29,105 nt of DNA. It comes from GWC2-37-8 sp964485555 (GTDB taxonomy: Bacteria > Patescibacteriota > Minisyncoccia > Moranbacterales > GWC2-37-73). The position numbers and the translations under genes were made by a program. The notes beneath the pieces are model-generated. The model saw nothing but the letters and a program-made list of their open reading frames with translations, was not told the DNA's origin and made no database searches. Every line of letters begins with the position of its first letter. Positions within the stretch are counted from its first letter, which is position 1. The DNA lies in the NCBI GenBank assembly GCA_964485555.1, contig CAZAJN010000022.1, forward strand, positions 1-29,105, in the 5' to 3' direction. Below, piece by piece: positions 28,905 to 29,105 of this stretch.

Positions 28905-29105
28905 CTAGATTCGTGAAACGTTGATAGCGTTAGGTCCTTTCGGGCTTTCGCTAACTTCGAATTCTACACGTGCTCCTTCTTGCAATTCGTTGAACTCAGC
29001 GTTCTGAAGTTCTTTTGCATGGAAGAAAAGATCCTTGTCACCACCATCTGGAGTGATGAATCCGAATCCACGATCAGTCAATCTTTTGATTGTTCCTTGT
29101 GTCAT
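28905..29105 (-). CDS. Cold-shock protein, CspA family
   Basis: This 66-residue single cold-shock domain is a five-stranded OB fold that binds single-stranded RNA and DNA. RNP1 (GFGFI, 13-17) and RNP2 (DLFFH, 25-29) are intact. Length is normal. The ATG is the last codon of the window, so the promoter and leader lie outside. The terminator at 28848-28875 follows. Together with the RRM protein it gives two small RNA chaperone genes in this window. Confidence 0.97.
   Translation of the reverse strand: MTQGTIKRLTDRGFGFITPDGGDKDLFFHAKELQNAEFNELQEGARVEFEVSESPKGPNAINVSRI

Noticed and set aside
1..29105. CRISPR array, prophage or replication origin
   Set aside because: No regularly spaced repeats, phage structural genes or DnaA-box clusters are visible; the holin-like gene is of the chromosomal YvlD type.

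Overview
The window looks like a piece of a Patescibacteria (Candidate Phyla Radiation) chromosome, most likely Parcubacteria-like and possibly Moranbacteria. This rests on impression, not on a database search. The composition is moderately AT-rich, core genes are compact and mostly lack a Shine-Dalgarno sequence, and intergenic gaps are short and full of palindromes. Typical markers are a short RRM RNA-binding protein, a SET-domain protein, a lysine-rich membrane-anchored lysozyme-like protein, and an Obg without a C-terminal extension. TGA is used as a stop codon, so the code is standard. I see no tRNA, rRNA or CRISPR array.

Layout. 1-1400: repeats that may be an insertion-sequence end, a small orphan gene with a strong promoter and RBS, and an unknown gene behind an attenuator-like leader. 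1428-7002: RRM protein, a BaiN/HI0933-type flavoprotein, Obg GTPase, a small orphan gene, a YvlD/holin-4-type membrane protein, a DusB-like tRNA dihydrouridine synthase and a coiled-coil protein. 7100-8300: a mobile palindromic element and a lysozyme-like membrane protein behind a second attenuator-like leader. 8330-13440: a MarR regulator with a palindromic operator over its promoter, followed by an RND adaptor and an RND pump. 13725-16171: a DUF1360-type membrane protein, then an accessory region. That region holds a three-gene unit with its own promoter and terminator between two identical 20-bp direct repeats, a 51-residue Lys/Cys-rich gene and a 151-bp MITE. 16183-17981: RarA, a 56-residue membrane protein and a SHOCT protein.

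18284-23390 is one minus-strand block: an ECF sigma factor, a likely membrane anti-sigma partner, a DUF5666-like membrane protein, a MacA-like adaptor, a MacB/LolD-like ATPase and a MacB/FtsX-like permease. A MITE and a terminator-like hairpin separate the sigma factor from the rest. 23524-29105: a LUD-domain protein with a possible leader peptide, the SET protein, a small helical protein, an orphan promoter inside a palindrome, an msrB-msrA-M23 peptidase operon, a DUF3052-like protein, RsgA and a cold-shock protein at the right edge.

The main themes are export across the envelope (two tripartite-like systems without an outer-membrane channel gene), envelope and oxidative stress repair, and RNA or ribosome maintenance (Dus, Obg, RsgA, RRM, Csp). 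Over this lies a dense layer of small non-autonomous repeats: one family with ends like AGGACTTACGC, a second with ends like TCATGCGCAATATATGG, and AT-rich palindromes directly after stop codons. The best candidates for something undescribed are the direct-repeat-flanked cassette (14158-15658), the two leaders sharing a GGGTGAAWGCC hairpin, and the operator-embedded orphan promoter at 25127-25166.
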